Shown here: piece by piece, positions 39,732 through 48,943 of the stretch
How positions within the stretch are numbered: the stretch's first letter is position 1
How the letters are laid out: each line of letters begins with the position of its first letter
NCBI RefSeq assembly: GCF_004912155.1
Contig: NZ_STGX01000003.1
Span: forward strand, 183,092-247,091
From: Glycomyces paridis
GTDB taxonomy: Bacteria; Actinomycetota; Actinomycetes; Mycobacteriales; Micromonosporaceae
DNA length: 64,000 nucleotides
Direction: 5' to 3'
Made by a program: the position numbers and the translations under genes
The notes under the pieces: generated by a model
Seen by the model: only the letters and a program-made list of their open reading frames with translations
Databases searched by the model: none
Told to the model about the DNA's origin: nothing

Positions 39732-40640
39732 TCAGACCGCGTCGAGCCGCGCGAAGTACGCGTCCACCAGCGGCTTGCCGACGCCCGTCATCCACTCCTC
39801 GAAGGTCAGCAGCCCGGGATGGACGCGGCGCAGCGCCGGGATGTCCACCGCGAACCGGTGCTCGTTGATCGCCAGCATCGTCTGCGCCGTCGAGGGGCTC
39901 GCCTCGCGGATCTGCTCGATCGGGATGCCCACGTACGGCACCTCCCGGCCCGCGACCCGTCCGATGAGCGCGGCCTTCTCCACCTGCGTCAGGTCGTCCC
40001 CGGCCAGCTCGTACGCCTGGCCCGCGTGGGCCGCGGGGTCGGCGAAGGCGATGGCGGCGAACGCCGCGATGTCGTCGGCGGCGATGAGCGGCTCGTACGT
40101 GTCCGCCCACAGCGCCGAGACGTGCGCGCCGCCCTGGAGCTCGCGCGGGGAGTCGAAGTTGTTCTCCATGAACGCCGTGGGCCGCAGCAGGGTGAGCCCC
40201 AGCCCGGTCGCCCGCCACGCCGCCTCGGCCGCGGCCTTGTACCGCAGCATGTCCAGCACCGACTCCAGCGGCGTCCCGATCCCGACCGCCGAGGAGTGCA
40301 CGACGTGGACGACCCCGGCCGCCTTCGCCGCGGCCCCGAGCTTCGCGGCGCTGCGCTCCTCGTGGTCGGTGTCGTGGCCGTAGGGCCCGCCCTCGTACGC
40401 CCCGGCGTGGACGCTGAAGACGCCCCAGGCCCCGGCAACGGCCCGGTCGAGGGACGCGCGGTCGTCCAGGTCGCCGACGACGACCTCCGCGCCGGCCGCC
40501 GCCAGCGCCCGCGCCTTCGCGCCCGAGGCGTCCCGCGTGAGCGCCCGCACCGCCCACCCGTCCGCCAGCAGCCGCGCGGCGACCGCGCCGCCCTGGCGCC
40601 CGGTCGCCCCGGTCACGAGGATGATCTTCTCGCCTGTCAT
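39732..40640 (-). CDS. NmrA-like NAD(P)-binding protein
   Basis: The product has 302 residues. The Rossmann motif TGATGRQGGAVA lies at 10-21, with VVVGDLDDRASLDRAVAG for the second base-binding segment and LRPTAFMENNF typical of NmrA/HSCARG proteins. These either sense the NADP redox state or reduce quinones and ketones; the role here is not known. GAAAGGG precedes ATG 40640. It diverges from a TetR gene, which probably represses it. Confidence 0.88.
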   Translation of the reverse strand: MTGEKIILVTGATGRQGGAVAARLLADGWAVRALTRDASGAKARALAAAGAEVVVGDLDDRASLDRAVAGAWGVFSVHAGAYEGGPYGHDTDHEERSAAKLGAAAKAAGVVHVVHSSAVGIGTPLESVLDMLRYKAAAEAAWRATGLGLTLLRPTAFMENNFDSPRELQGGAHVSALWADTYEPLIAADDIAAFAAIAFADPAAHAGQAYELAGDDLTQVEKAALIGRVAGREVPYVGIPIEQIREASPSTAQTMLAINEHRFAVDIPALRRVHPGLLTFEEWMTGVGKPLVDAYFARLDAV

Positions 40641-40692
40641 GAGGAGTCCCTTTCCGTCACGAGGGCCGCCGGATAGTATCGGAGCCGACGAC

Positions 40693-40708
40693 CCGCTTAC
40701 TGAAGCGG
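40693..40708. promoter_or_regulatory. Palindromic operator between nmrA-like and tetR genes
   Basis: CCGCTT-ACTG-AAGCGG is a perfect 6-4-6 inverted repeat, placed between the divergent starts (40640 and 40752). TACTAT on the minus strand (40673-40678) is a good -10 for the NmrA gene about 15 bases away. Confidence 0.6.
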
Positions 40709-40751
40709 AACATTACACCCGTTTAAAGCCGGGTCCGAAGGGGGCACGCCC

Positions 40752-41594
40752 GTGAACGCCACCGCGCCGAGGGCCGAGCGCGTCGACGCCCAGCGCAACC
40801 GCAGGAAGGTCCTGGAGACCGCCGACCGGCTCTTCGCCGAGCGCGGCACCGCCGTCGCACTGGGGGAGATCGCGACCGCCGCGGGCGTGGGCGCCGGGAC
40901 CGTCTACCGGCACTTCCCCACGAAGGAGGCGCTCATGGCGACGGTCCTGGACCTGCGCACCGAGCAGCTCACCGCCCGCGGCCTGGCCCTGCGCGAGGAG
41001 CGCGGCCCCGGCGAGGCCTTCTTCGCGTTCCTGCGCCACGTCTCCGAGCAGGCCTTCGCCAACCGCGGCATCTGCGAGGCGCTGGCCTCGCGGGGGGAGT
41101 GGCGCCGGCCCCTGCCGACCGAGGGCCGCTGCGTGGTCGACTCGCCGCTGGCCTCGCTGCTGCTGGACGCCCAGCGCGTCGGCGCCGTCCGCCCCGACCT
41201 GGACGTGGACGACGCGCGGGCGATGATGCTCGGCTTCGTGGCGATGGCCCAGACCCTCGCCTCGCCCGAGCGGGCCTGGCGGCTCATGGAGGTCCTGCTC
41301 GAAGGCCTGCGCACCGACGTCGACGGCACTGTTGCAGACGGCACGGATGCGGACGGCATGGAGATGAAACGAAACTCAGCGACCCGTAACGAAATTCCCG
41401 TCGGCGCCGAGATTCGTAACGAAACGAAACGGAAGTGTCCGGTCTGCGGTGCCGCCGTCCCGGTCTCGGCGACCGGGCGCCCCGCGAAGTACTGCTCCTC
41501 GGCGTGCCGCCAGAAGGCCTTCCGCGAACAGCGAAAAACCGCGGCGCCCCCCGCCGGAAGCGGTCCCCGACCCGGCAAAGTCGGATCCCGCTGA
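40752..41594 (+). CDS. TetR-family regulator fused to a C-terminal zinc ribbon
   Basis: The product has 280 residues. Residues 12-65 form the TetR helix-turn-helix (ALGEIATAAGVGAGTVYRHF), and 75-190 a helical ligand domain. A linker (about 190-226) follows, then a zinc module with Cys229-x2-Cys232 and Cys248-x3-Cys252, followed by RQKAFRE. Free-standing proteins with the same pattern are common in actinobacteria. The linker DNA (41357-41435) uses AAA, CGA, ATT, CGT and GAA codons and repeats GTAACGAAA, unlike the rest of the gene, as if it had been non-coding sequence. GTG 40752 follows GAAGGGGG. Divergent from the NmrA gene. Confidence 0.85.
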   Translation: MNATAPRAERVDAQRNRRKVLETADRLFAERGTAVALGEIATAAGVGAGTVYRHFPTKEALMATVLDLRTEQLTARGLALREERGPGEAFFAFLRHVSEQAFANRGICEALASRGEWRRPLPTEGRCVVDSPLASLLLDAQRVGAVRPDLDVDDARAMMLGFVAMAQTLASPERAWRLMEVLLEGLRTDVDGTVADGTDADGMEMKRNSATRNEIPVGAEIRNETKRKCPVCGAAVPVSATGRPAKYCSSACRQKAFREQRKTAAPPAGSGPRPGKVGSR

Positions 41595-41642
41595 ACCGGC
41601 GGAGTGCGCCGCGGCCCCCGCGGCCTGTGAAGGGAGCGTCCC

Positions 41643-42347
41643 CTAGGTCGTCAGTGAATAGCTGTTGACCCGGAAGTCGCGGCCGCCCGAGGAGGAGGTG
41701 ATCTCCCAGCCGAACTGGATCTGGTCGATGCGCACGTTCGGCATCCGCCCGGTGTTCACCAGCCACTGGCAGTGGGCCGTGATGTTCACCGTCGAGTTCG
41801 TGGTGTGGGTGTGGGCCAGGAAGTTGTACACCGGGTTGGACCCGTTGTGCCCCTGGTAGTAACCCCAGTTCCGGCCGCCGAGGTTGACGTTGGTCTGGAA
41901 GCTCCCGAGCGGGCCGACCGCGCCGTACCACTGGGTCCAGATCATAATCTCGTGGGCGTGGCCGTTGCCCCACACGTCGTAGGCGCTGTTGTAGGCCAGG
42001 CCCGAACCTGTCGGCACGGTGATGTTGTGCGAGCTGGAGACGTTGCCCATGCTGGAGACGTTGCGCCCCAGCGTGTACGAGACGTTCGGGTAGGACTTGA
42101 TGCCGCCGGTGTTCGGGTGGTTCGCCCACACGCCCCAGTTCGAGGCGGAGTTCGCCCAGATCGACTGGGCGCCCGCGCCCGAGCCCCAGATGTTGTTGTA
42201 GAGCGTGTACGGCCCGGTGGTCCAGTTGCCCCACTGGTCGGAGGAGGACCAGACGGCCGCCTGGGCGGGGGATTGGAGTGCGCCGACGGCGCCTGCGGTG
42301 GCCACGGGGGCGGCCAGCGCGGCGGTGAGGAGCGATCTGCGTCGCAT
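41643..42347 (-). CDS. Secreted GH12 endoglucanase / xyloglucanase
   Basis: The product has 234 residues with a twin-arginine signal (MRRRSLLTAALAAP ... SPAQA). The mature domain is a GH12 beta-jelly roll: YTLYNNIWGSG near its start, AYDVWGNGHAHEIMIWTQW with the nucleophile Glu, and IQFGWEITSS with the acid/base Glu. It cuts beta-1,4-glucans such as cellulose or xyloglucan. There is no binding module. ATG 42347 gives a normal signal peptide (AAAGG about 11 nt upstream); ATG 42392 would add 15 residues. No CebR box was found in front of it. Confidence 0.9.
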   Translation of the reverse strand: MRRRSLLTAALAAPVATAGAVGALQSPAQAAVWSSSDQWGNWTTGPYTLYNNIWGSGAGAQSIWANSASNWGVWANHPNTGGIKSYPNVSYTLGRNVSSMGNVSSSHNITVPTGSGLAYNSAYDVWGNGHAHEIMIWTQWYGAVGPLGSFQTNVNLGGRNWGYYQGHNGSNPVYNFLAHTHTTNSTVNITAHCQWLVNTGRMPNVRIDQIQFGWEITSSSGGRDFRVNSYSLTT

Positions 42348-42424
42348 GCGGTCTGCGCCTTTCTCGTGAGATGCGGTTTCAGTCACCGGCATTCAGTCTT
42401 GAAATATGTTGAAGAATGTCGATG

Positions 42425-42454
42425 CATTAATTAGATCACACGACCAAATTAATG
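42425..42454. repeat. AT-rich inverted repeat upstream of GH12 and hisE
   Basis: CATTAATT (42425-42432) and AATTAATG (42447-42454) are perfect complements 14 bases apart, in an AT-rich patch between divergent genes. It could be an operator for the GH12 gene; no regulator is known. Confidence 0.45.
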
Positions 42455-42575
42455 TCCAGGCCCGTCACGCACCGTGCCCGCTCCCGCGTGATCCCCGTCT
42501 CGGCCGTCCCGCACTGCGGTAGCCGGGGCGCATCGGCGTCGCTGCCGTCTCGTCCGCCACGTAGAATTCCCGGTC

Positions 42576-42839
42576 GTGAAGACCTTCGAGCAGCTCTACG
42601 CCGAACTCGCCGAGAAAGCACAGACCCGACCTGAGGGCTCCGGCACCGTCGCCGCCCTCGACGCCGGGGTCCATGCCATCGGCAAGAAGATCGTCGAAGA
42701 GGCGGCCGAGGTCTGGATGGCCGCCGAGTACGAGTCGGACGAGGCCGCGGCCGAGGAGATCTCCCAGCTCCTCTACCACCTCCAGGTGATGATGGTCGCC
42801 CGCGGCATCAGCGTCGAAGACGTCTACCGGTACCTCTAG
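42576..42839 (+). CDS. hisE: Phosphoribosyl-ATP pyrophosphatase
   Basis: It removes pyrophosphate from PR-ATP, step 2 of histidine synthesis. The product has 87 residues: an all-alpha MazG-like fold with [18 protein letters not shown] (metal-binding Glu cluster) and [15 protein letters not shown] 42576 follows TAGAAT by 8 nt with no ribosome binding site, so the transcript is probably leaderless. hisG follows 14 bases later; hisE-hisG is the usual actinobacterial pair. Confidence 0.95.
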   Translation: MKTFEQLYAELAEKAQTRPEGSGTVAALDAGVHAIGKKIVEEAAEVWMAAEYESDEAAAEEISQLLYHLQVMMVARGISVEDVYRYL

Positions 42840-42853
42840 AAAGGCCCATCCGC

Positions 42854-43702
42854 ATGCTCCGCATCGCCGTGCCCAACAAGGGCGCGCTCTCACAGGGCGC
42901 CACCGACATGCTCACCGAGGCCGGCTACCGCCAGCGCCGCTCCAGCCGCGACCTCCAGTCCGTCGACGCCGACAACGGCGTCGAGTTCTTCTACCTGCGC
43001 CCCGGCGACATCGCCACCTACGTCGCCTCCGGCGACCTCGACCTCGGCATCACCGGCCGCGACCTCGCCGTCAACTCCGGCGCCGAGGTCGAAGAGGTCC
43101 TCTCGCTCGGCTTCGGCCGCTCGACCTTCCGCTACGCCGCCCGGCCCGGCACCGTCGACTCGGCCGCAGGCCTCGACGGCAAGCGGATCGCGACCTCCTA
43201 CCCGGGCGTGGTCGAACGCGACCTCGAACTGCACGGCGCCAAGGCCGCGGCCATCGTCGAACTCGCCGGCGCGGTCGAGAACGCCATCGCCCTCGGCGTC
43301 GCCGACGCCATCGCCGACGTCGTGGAGACCGGCACGACCCTCAAGCAGGCCGGCCTCGCCGTCTTCGGCGAGCCGATCATGCACTCCGAGGCCGTCCTGG
43401 TCCGCAAGACCGGCAACGGCGCGCCCGCCGCGGTCGACCAGCTCCTGCGCCGCCTGCGCGGCGTGCTCGTCGCCCGCTCCTACGTCATGCTCGCCTACGA
43501 CGTGCGCGCCGAACTCCTCGAAGCCGCGGTCGAGCTGACCCCCGGCATCGAGTCGCCGACGGTCTCGCCGCTGCATCGGGAAGGGTGGGTCGCGGTGCAG
43601 TCGATGACCGAGCGCGCCGACCTCCACCGCGTCATGGACGCCCTCTACGAGATCGGCGCCCGCGGCATCCTCGCCTCGAACATCGACGCCTGCCGACTCT
43701 GA
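42854..43702 (+). CDS. hisG: ATP phosphoribosyltransferase, long form
   Basis: It joins ATP and PRPP in step 1 of histidine synthesis. The product has 282 residues, the long HisG form with a C-terminal ACT-like regulatory domain (from about 210) that binds histidine. MLRIAVPNKGALS opens the protein; DLGITGRDL and ADAIADVVETGTTL form the PRPP-binding region. It needs no HisZ. A hairpin terminator follows. Confidence 0.96.
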   Translation: MLRIAVPNKGALSQGATDMLTEAGYRQRRSSRDLQSVDADNGVEFFYLRPGDIATYVASGDLDLGITGRDLAVNSGAEVEEVLSLGFGRSTFRYAARPGTVDSAAGLDGKRIATSYPGVVERDLELHGAKAAAIVELAGAVENAIALGVADAIADVVETGTTLKQAGLAVFGEPIMHSEAVLVRKTGNGAPAAVDQLLRRLRGVLVARSYVMLAYDVRAELLEAAVELTPGIESPTVSPLHREGWVAVQSMTERADLHRVMDALYEIGARGILASNIDACRL

Positions 43703-43711
43703 ACCCGCGCG

Positions 43712-43736
43712 GCGGACCGGGCCCGGCCCGGTCCGC
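43712..43736. terminator. Terminator between hisG and PH-domain operon
   Basis: GCGGACCGGGC (43712-43722) and GCCCGGTCCGC (43726-43736) over a 3-nt loop, between convergent genes. Confidence 0.75.
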
Positions 43737-43760
43737 TCGCCGCTCTTCTGGCGCAGCGGT

Positions 43761-45221
43761 TCAGGACAGCCGCGGCCGCTCCAGCGCCGCGGCGGCGTCC
43801 GCCCGCTCCCGCAGCTCCGCGGCCATCGCCACCGCCTCGCGCACGTCGCGGTGGACCGCGACCGCGTCGTGCCCCAGGCCGCCCGCGGCCATCGCCCGCA
43901 CCGTCGCCAGGCCCTGCATCCGCTGCACGCGGCCCTGCGTCACCCGCACCGACTGGATGCGCGCGTACGGCACGGCCACATGGACGTTCACCCACAGGCC
44001 GTGGCGCACCACGAACGCCCGCTCGGTGAGCGCCGCACCGGTCCGCTTCCAGCGCAGCGGCATCCGCCACCGCGCCCGCCGCGGCGGCCGTTCGACCGCG
44101 CCCTGCCGCAGCACGGCGTCGCTCGGCAGGTCCGGGACCGCCGCGCCCGCCACGACCGCGACCTCCTCGGGGCCGCCGACCGGCAGCGCCGTGGTCGACT
44201 TGACCGACATCGAGCTCTGCTGCGCCACCGCCGCCGTCCACACCTCCACGCGGCGCCACCGCCGCGAGCGCCACAGCACCGGCTCCACGAAGCTCACGCC
44301 CGTCACGCGGTCCACCGGCACCGTCTCGTGGCTCGTGTCCGTCAGGCCCCGCTGGATGAGCAGGTTCTCCCCGTCGCGCGCGATCCTGAAGCGCCCGTTG
44401 CGCAGGAAGCGGTTCACGACCGCCACCGTGCTCTGCACGTAGCCCAGCAGCGCGGGCGCGAAGAACGTCACCCACAGCGTCGTGGCGACCCTGTCGTACC
44501 CGAAGATCGCCCCCAGCACCGAGAACGCCGTCCCGAACACCAGCAGCGCCGCGACCTGCACCGGCAGCGCCTCCAGGAGCGAGGCCAGCGCCAGGCGCTT
44601 GACCGTGGTCTGCGGGACCAGCAGGCCCGCGTCCCGATCCGGCTCCGGTGCCTCCTCGGCCTCGTCGGTCGCCTCCACGGTCTCCGGCACGGCCGCCGGG
44701 CGTCCCGCGATCGCCAGCAGCTCCGCGCGCAGCGCCAGCGCCCGGTCCACCTTCAGATACGCCAGGCGCGCGTCCGTGCCGTCGCCGCCGGCGACCTCGA
44801 TGTTCAACTGCGCCAACCCGAACAGCCGCGCCCGGATCGGCCGCGACAGGTCCACCGACTGGAGCCGGTCCAGCGGCACCGTGCGATGGCTGCGGGTGAA
44901 GACCCCGCTGTAGATGTGCAGCTCGCGACCCCAGATGACGAAGCCGCGGTATTGGAGCGCGATGAGGCTCGCGATGCCCCCGGCCACGGCCGCCGCCACC
45001 GCGATGTACACCGCGAACAGGAAGTTCCTGGAGGTGAACACCTGGATGCCGACCGCCGCCGCGGCGGCGGCGAAGAACCGGAAGCTCTCCAGCAGCGGCG
45101 TGAGCGGGTGCAGGCGCTGGCGCTGCACCCCTGCGGGCGGCGCGCTCGGCCCGGCCGGCTCGGGCCCGTACGGCAGGTCGGCCAGCGGGGGAGCGGCCTC
45201 CTCGGGGACCTCGGCCGTCAC
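43761..45221 (-). CDS. Large bacterial PH-domain membrane protein (YdbT-like)
   Basis: The product has 486 residues with several DUF304/bPH2 domains and pairs of membrane helices. Repeated blocks mark the PH domains: VIWGRELHIYSGVFTRSHRTVPLDRLQSVDL, LIQRGLTDTSHETVPVDRVTGVSF and VVRHGLWVNVHVAVPYARIQSVRV each occur after helix pairs. The function of YdbS/YdbT pairs is not settled; they have been linked to membrane protection. GTG 45221 overlaps the stop of the smaller PH gene. Correctly shortened here from a frame that is open much farther upstream. Confidence 0.88.
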   Translation of the reverse strand: MTAEVPEEAAPPLADLPYGPEPAGPSAPPAGVQRQRLHPLTPLLESFRFFAAAAAAVGIQVFTSRNFLFAVYIAVAAAVAGGIASLIALQYRGFVIWGRELHIYSGVFTRSHRTVPLDRLQSVDLSRPIRARLFGLAQLNIEVAGGDGTDARLAYLKVDRALALRAELLAIAGRPAAVPETVEATDEAEEAPEPDRDAGLLVPQTTVKRLALASLLEALPVQVAALLVFGTAFSVLGAIFGYDRVATTLWVTFFAPALLGYVQSTVAVVNRFLRNGRFRIARDGENLLIQRGLTDTSHETVPVDRVTGVSFVEPVLWRSRRWRRVEVWTAAVAQQSSMSVKSTTALPVGGPEEVAVVAGAAVPDLPSDAVLRQGAVERPPRRARWRMPLRWKRTGAALTERAFVVRHGLWVNVHVAVPYARIQSVRVTQGRVQRMQGLATVRAMAAGGLGHDAVAVHRDVREAVAMAAELRERADAAAALERPRLS

Positions 45222-45724
45222 AGGCCCTCCCGGACCTCGGCGGCGCGGACGGCGAGGCGGTCGCGCAGCGCCGCGGCCACGGCCGGGTCGAGGCCCGGCA
45301 CCTCGGTGGTCGAGCCGAGCGCGGCAGTGCGGACCTGGACGGTGGTGAGGCCGAACATCCGCTCGATGGGCCCGGCCGAGAGGTCGATGAGCTGGATGCG
45401 CCCGTAGGGGACGATGCTCAGCCGTCGCGTCAGGAGCCCGTGCCGCACCAGGAGGTCCTCCTGGCGTTCGGCGTAGCCCCAGGTGGCGACGGTGCGCGCG
45501 ACCGCGAGCGCCCGCAGGCCCGCGACCAGGACGTACCCGCCCAGGGCCCACAGGAGCCCCTCCCAGCCCAGCCATATCGCCAGTGGCACGGCCGCGAGGA
45601 CGGCGAGTATGAGGAGGTTGACCAGGCTCCGCAGCACCCACACCGTCCGCAGCTTCGGCGACATGGGCTGCCATTCGACGTCGCCGGGCCACAGGTCCCA
45701 CACCGGGATCGCCTTCACGCTCAT
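45218..45724 (-). CDS. Small bacterial PH-domain membrane protein (YdbS-like)
   Basis: The product has 168 residues: two membrane helices (LRSLVNLLILAVLAAVPLAIW and LLWALGGYVLVAGLRALAV) then one DUF304 PH domain (DLLVRHGLLTRRLSIVPYG, RIQLIDLSAGPIERMFGL). It is the first gene of a two-gene operon with the larger PH protein, the YdbS-YdbT order of Bacillus. GATGAT ends 6 nt before ATG 45724, consistent with leaderless initiation; no ribosome binding site is seen. Confidence 0.88.
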   Translation of the reverse strand: MSVKAIPVWDLWPGDVEWQPMSPKLRTVWVLRSLVNLLILAVLAAVPLAIWLGWEGLLWALGGYVLVAGLRALAVARTVATWGYAERQEDLLVRHGLLTRRLSIVPYGRIQLIDLSAGPIERMFGLTTVQVRTAALGSTTEVPGLDPAVAAALRDRLAVRAAEVREGL

Positions 45725-45731
45725 GCCTCGA

Positions 45732-45950
45732 TCATCCCATCGGTTCGGGCGGCGGCAGTGCCTCGGTCTCGCATGGGAACCCGCGCGCGGTGAGGAAGCC
45801 GCGCAGGGTCTCCAGGTGCTCCTCGCAGGCGGCCCAGCGCTTGACGCGGTCGGCGGTGTGCAGGCGCGGGTTGCGCCACAGCAGCATCCAGGCCGCCCGC
45901 TCGCGGCAGCCGCGGGAGGAGCAGACGGGTGCGTCGGGTTCGCGGTTCAC
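45732..45950 (-). CDS. Small conserved Cys/His protein
   Basis: The product has 72 residues with CSSRGC near the N-terminus and WAACEEHLE in the middle, a possible zinc site, plus RNPRLHTADRVKRW. Proteins of this shape occur beside PH-domain genes in many actinobacteria; some are misnamed acetone carboxylase. No function is established. GACAAT ends 6 nt before GTG 45950, a leaderless layout. It ends 7 bases before the PH operon start. Confidence 0.75.
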   Translation of the reverse strand: MNREPDAPVCSSRGCRERAAWMLLWRNPRLHTADRVKRWAACEEHLETLRGFLTARGFPCETEALPPPEPMG

Positions 45951-46013
45951 CCCGCGATTGTCGCTCCGCGGCCCGGGGCGGCGCGGGGCGCGAGTGCCGG
46001 AAGTGGTGCGCGG

Positions 46014-46577
46014 TCACCCGGTGCGGGGCCAGACGGCGGTGTCGATGAAGTGCTCCACGGCCTCGATCACGTCGGCGAGGGCGTGCGCGGAGTCGATGAG
46101 CGGCATCCCGCGGATGAACATGCCGTGGTCGGCGCCGCGGACCTCGAAGACCTGGCCGGGCAGGTCGTCGGCGAGCGTCCGGTTCCAGGCGGGGTCGGCT
46201 GAGCCGCCGATGAGGAGGAACGGCGCGGTGGCGCGCCGCAGCGCCTGCACGACCGGGTAGTGCTGGAGGAAGGGCGTGAACCAGATCGCCGGGAGCCCGT
46301 GGTGGGCCGCGAGCACCGAGGCGGCGGTGCCGAGGGACTTGCCGACCAGGAGCGGCGGGTCGTCGTTGTGGACCCGGTCGAGCACCGCCTCGGTCTGCTC
46401 GCACACGCCCTCGATCATGGTCTGCTCGTCGGCCGCGAGCCGGTCCACGTCCTTCCAGACCACCGGATACGTATGGGCGCCACGCGATTGCAGGGCCACA
46501 TGCGCGAACATCAGCAGCGGCCCCTGGACGCTGTAGTTGCGTCCGGGGAGCAGCAGGGCCTGGCGGCGACGTGGCAT
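46014..46577 (-). CDS. Small alpha/beta hydrolase
   Basis: The product has 187 residues. The nucleophile elbow is GKSLG (Ser), with Asp in GGSADPAWN and His in GADHGMF, so a full serine-hydrolase triad is present. The lid is small. Substrate unknown. ATG 46577 is chosen because TAGAAT ends 7 nt upstream, again a leaderless layout; a longer frame to 46817 reads into non-coding sequence. Confidence 0.8.
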   Translation of the reverse strand: MPRRRQALLLPGRNYSVQGPLLMFAHVALQSRGAHTYPVVWKDVDRLAADEQTMIEGVCEQTEAVLDRVHNDDPPLLVGKSLGTAASVLAAHHGLPAIWFTPFLQHYPVVQALRRATAPFLLIGGSADPAWNRTLADDLPGQVFEVRGADHGMFIRGMPLIDSAHALADVIEAVEHFIDTAVWPRTG

Positions 46578-46937
46578 GAGGGAAATTCTAGTTCCGGAGG
46601 GCCCCAGTGGTGGTCCTGCCGACTGGAGGTACGGAAGACCCGCACGACCACGGGGGAAGTCGTGCGGGTTGCAGAAAGCATAGCGCTCCGACATTTCGCA
46701 GCAACGGATTGAATCCGCGCGGCGTGTCACGCTCAGGACAAAAGACCCCCCGTGCGCGGGCCGCAAAACTGATGCGGCAGTGTAGACCTGCTGTGCCGCA
46801 AGGGGTTCGGCGATCATTGTCGGGTTCCCGACAAAAGGCGGTGCGGGCGCGCCCCACCGGTCCGCGCGGCCCCCTGCGGGTCGGGAACGGGCGAATTAGT
46901 ATCGACGGCAACAGACCGAATCGCACGAAGGAGCGAC
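46578..46937. other. 360-bp gene-free stretch with two strong inverted repeats
   Basis: No convincing gene lies here; the open frames lack codon bias. It contains ACCCGCACGAC (46638-46648) with a perfect 11-bp complement (46659-46669), possibly a terminator or small-RNA stem. It also contains the perfect palindrome TTGTCGGG-TT-CCCGACAA (46817-46834), about 100 bases before moxR, probably an operator. TAGTAT (46897-46902) is a good moxR -10. Base composition is less GC-rich than nearby genes. Confidence 0.7.
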
Positions 46938-48008
<1,071 letters not shown>

Positions 48009-48013
48009 CGCGC

Positions 48014-48910
48014 GTGAACGTCGCCGACCTGCGCGCCCTCGACCGCCTCCAGCTGCTCGTCACGCGCCGCCTCGACGGACTCCTCCACGGCGACTACCTC
48101 GGCCTGCTCCCCGGCGCGGGCTCCGAACCCGGCGAGGCCCGCGAATACCGCGCCGGCGACGACGTGCGCCGCATGGACTGGCCCGTGACCGCCCGGACCA
48201 CCGTCCCCCACGTGCGCACCACCGTCGCCGACCGCGAACTGGAGACCTGGCTCGCCGTCGACCTCTCGCCCAGCCTGGACTTCGGCACCGTCGGCATGCT
48301 CAAACGCGACCTCGCCGAAGGCGCCGTCGCCGCCTTCGCCTACCTCGCCGGACGCGGCGGCAACCGCATCGGCGCCGTCGTCACCGAAGGCGGCCCCGCG
48401 AAGGCCATCCCGCCCCGCCCCGGCCGCGGCGGCGCCCGCTCCCTCCTGCGCACCGTCACGTCGTTGCCGCGGGGCGAAGGGACGAGCGACCTCGCCGACC
48501 TCATCGACACGACCCGCCGCCACGCCAGGCGACGCGGCCTCGCCATCGTCATCTCCGACTTCCTCGAAGACGAGGACAACCCGAGCGACTGGCCCCGCGA
48601 ACTGCGCCGACTCGCCGTCCGCCAGCAGGTCCTGTGCGTCGAAGTCCTCGACCCCGCCGAACTCGCCCTCCCCGACGTCGGCGTCCTCGACCTCATGGAC
48701 CCCGAGACCGGCGCCACCGTCGAAGTCCAGACCGGCAACGCCCGCTTCCGCGCCCGCTACGCCGAGGCCGCCGCCGAGCAGCGCGCACGCATCGCCGCCG
48801 GCATCCGAACCGGCGGCGCCACCCACCTGCGCCTCTCCACCGGCTCGGACTGGCTGCGCGACATCGCCACCTTCGTGGCCGAACGCCGCCACCTCGCCGC
48901 CTACCGCTGA
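48014..48910 (+). CDS. DUF58 protein, MoxR partner
   Basis: The product has 298 residues. GEAREYRAGDDVRRMDW is the DUF58 signature, and the region after residue 80 (WLAVDLSPSLDFG) has a VWA-like fold with a DxSxS-type motif reading DLSPS. It lacks the N-terminal membrane helices that some DUF58 proteins have. GTG 48014 lies 5 bases after moxR. It probably links the ATPase to the VWA protein at the membrane or cell wall. Confidence 0.92.
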   Translation: MNVADLRALDRLQLLVTRRLDGLLHGDYLGLLPGAGSEPGEAREYRAGDDVRRMDWPVTARTTVPHVRTTVADRELETWLAVDLSPSLDFGTVGMLKRDLAEGAVAAFAYLAGRGGNRIGAVVTEGGPAKAIPPRPGRGGARSLLRTVTSLPRGEGTSDLADLIDTTRRHARRRGLAIVISDFLEDEDNPSDWPRELRRLAVRQQVLCVEVLDPAELALPDVGVLDLMDPETGATVEVQTGNARFRARYAEAAAEQRARIAAGIRTGGATHLRLSTGSDWLRDIATFVAERRHLAAYR

Positions 48911-48943
48911 CGACCGCGACCCACCGACCACCGAGGAGAACCC

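Noticed and set aside
42436..42634. Short frames on both strands before hisE
   Set aside because: No codon bias and overlap with the likely hisE promoter; no domain.
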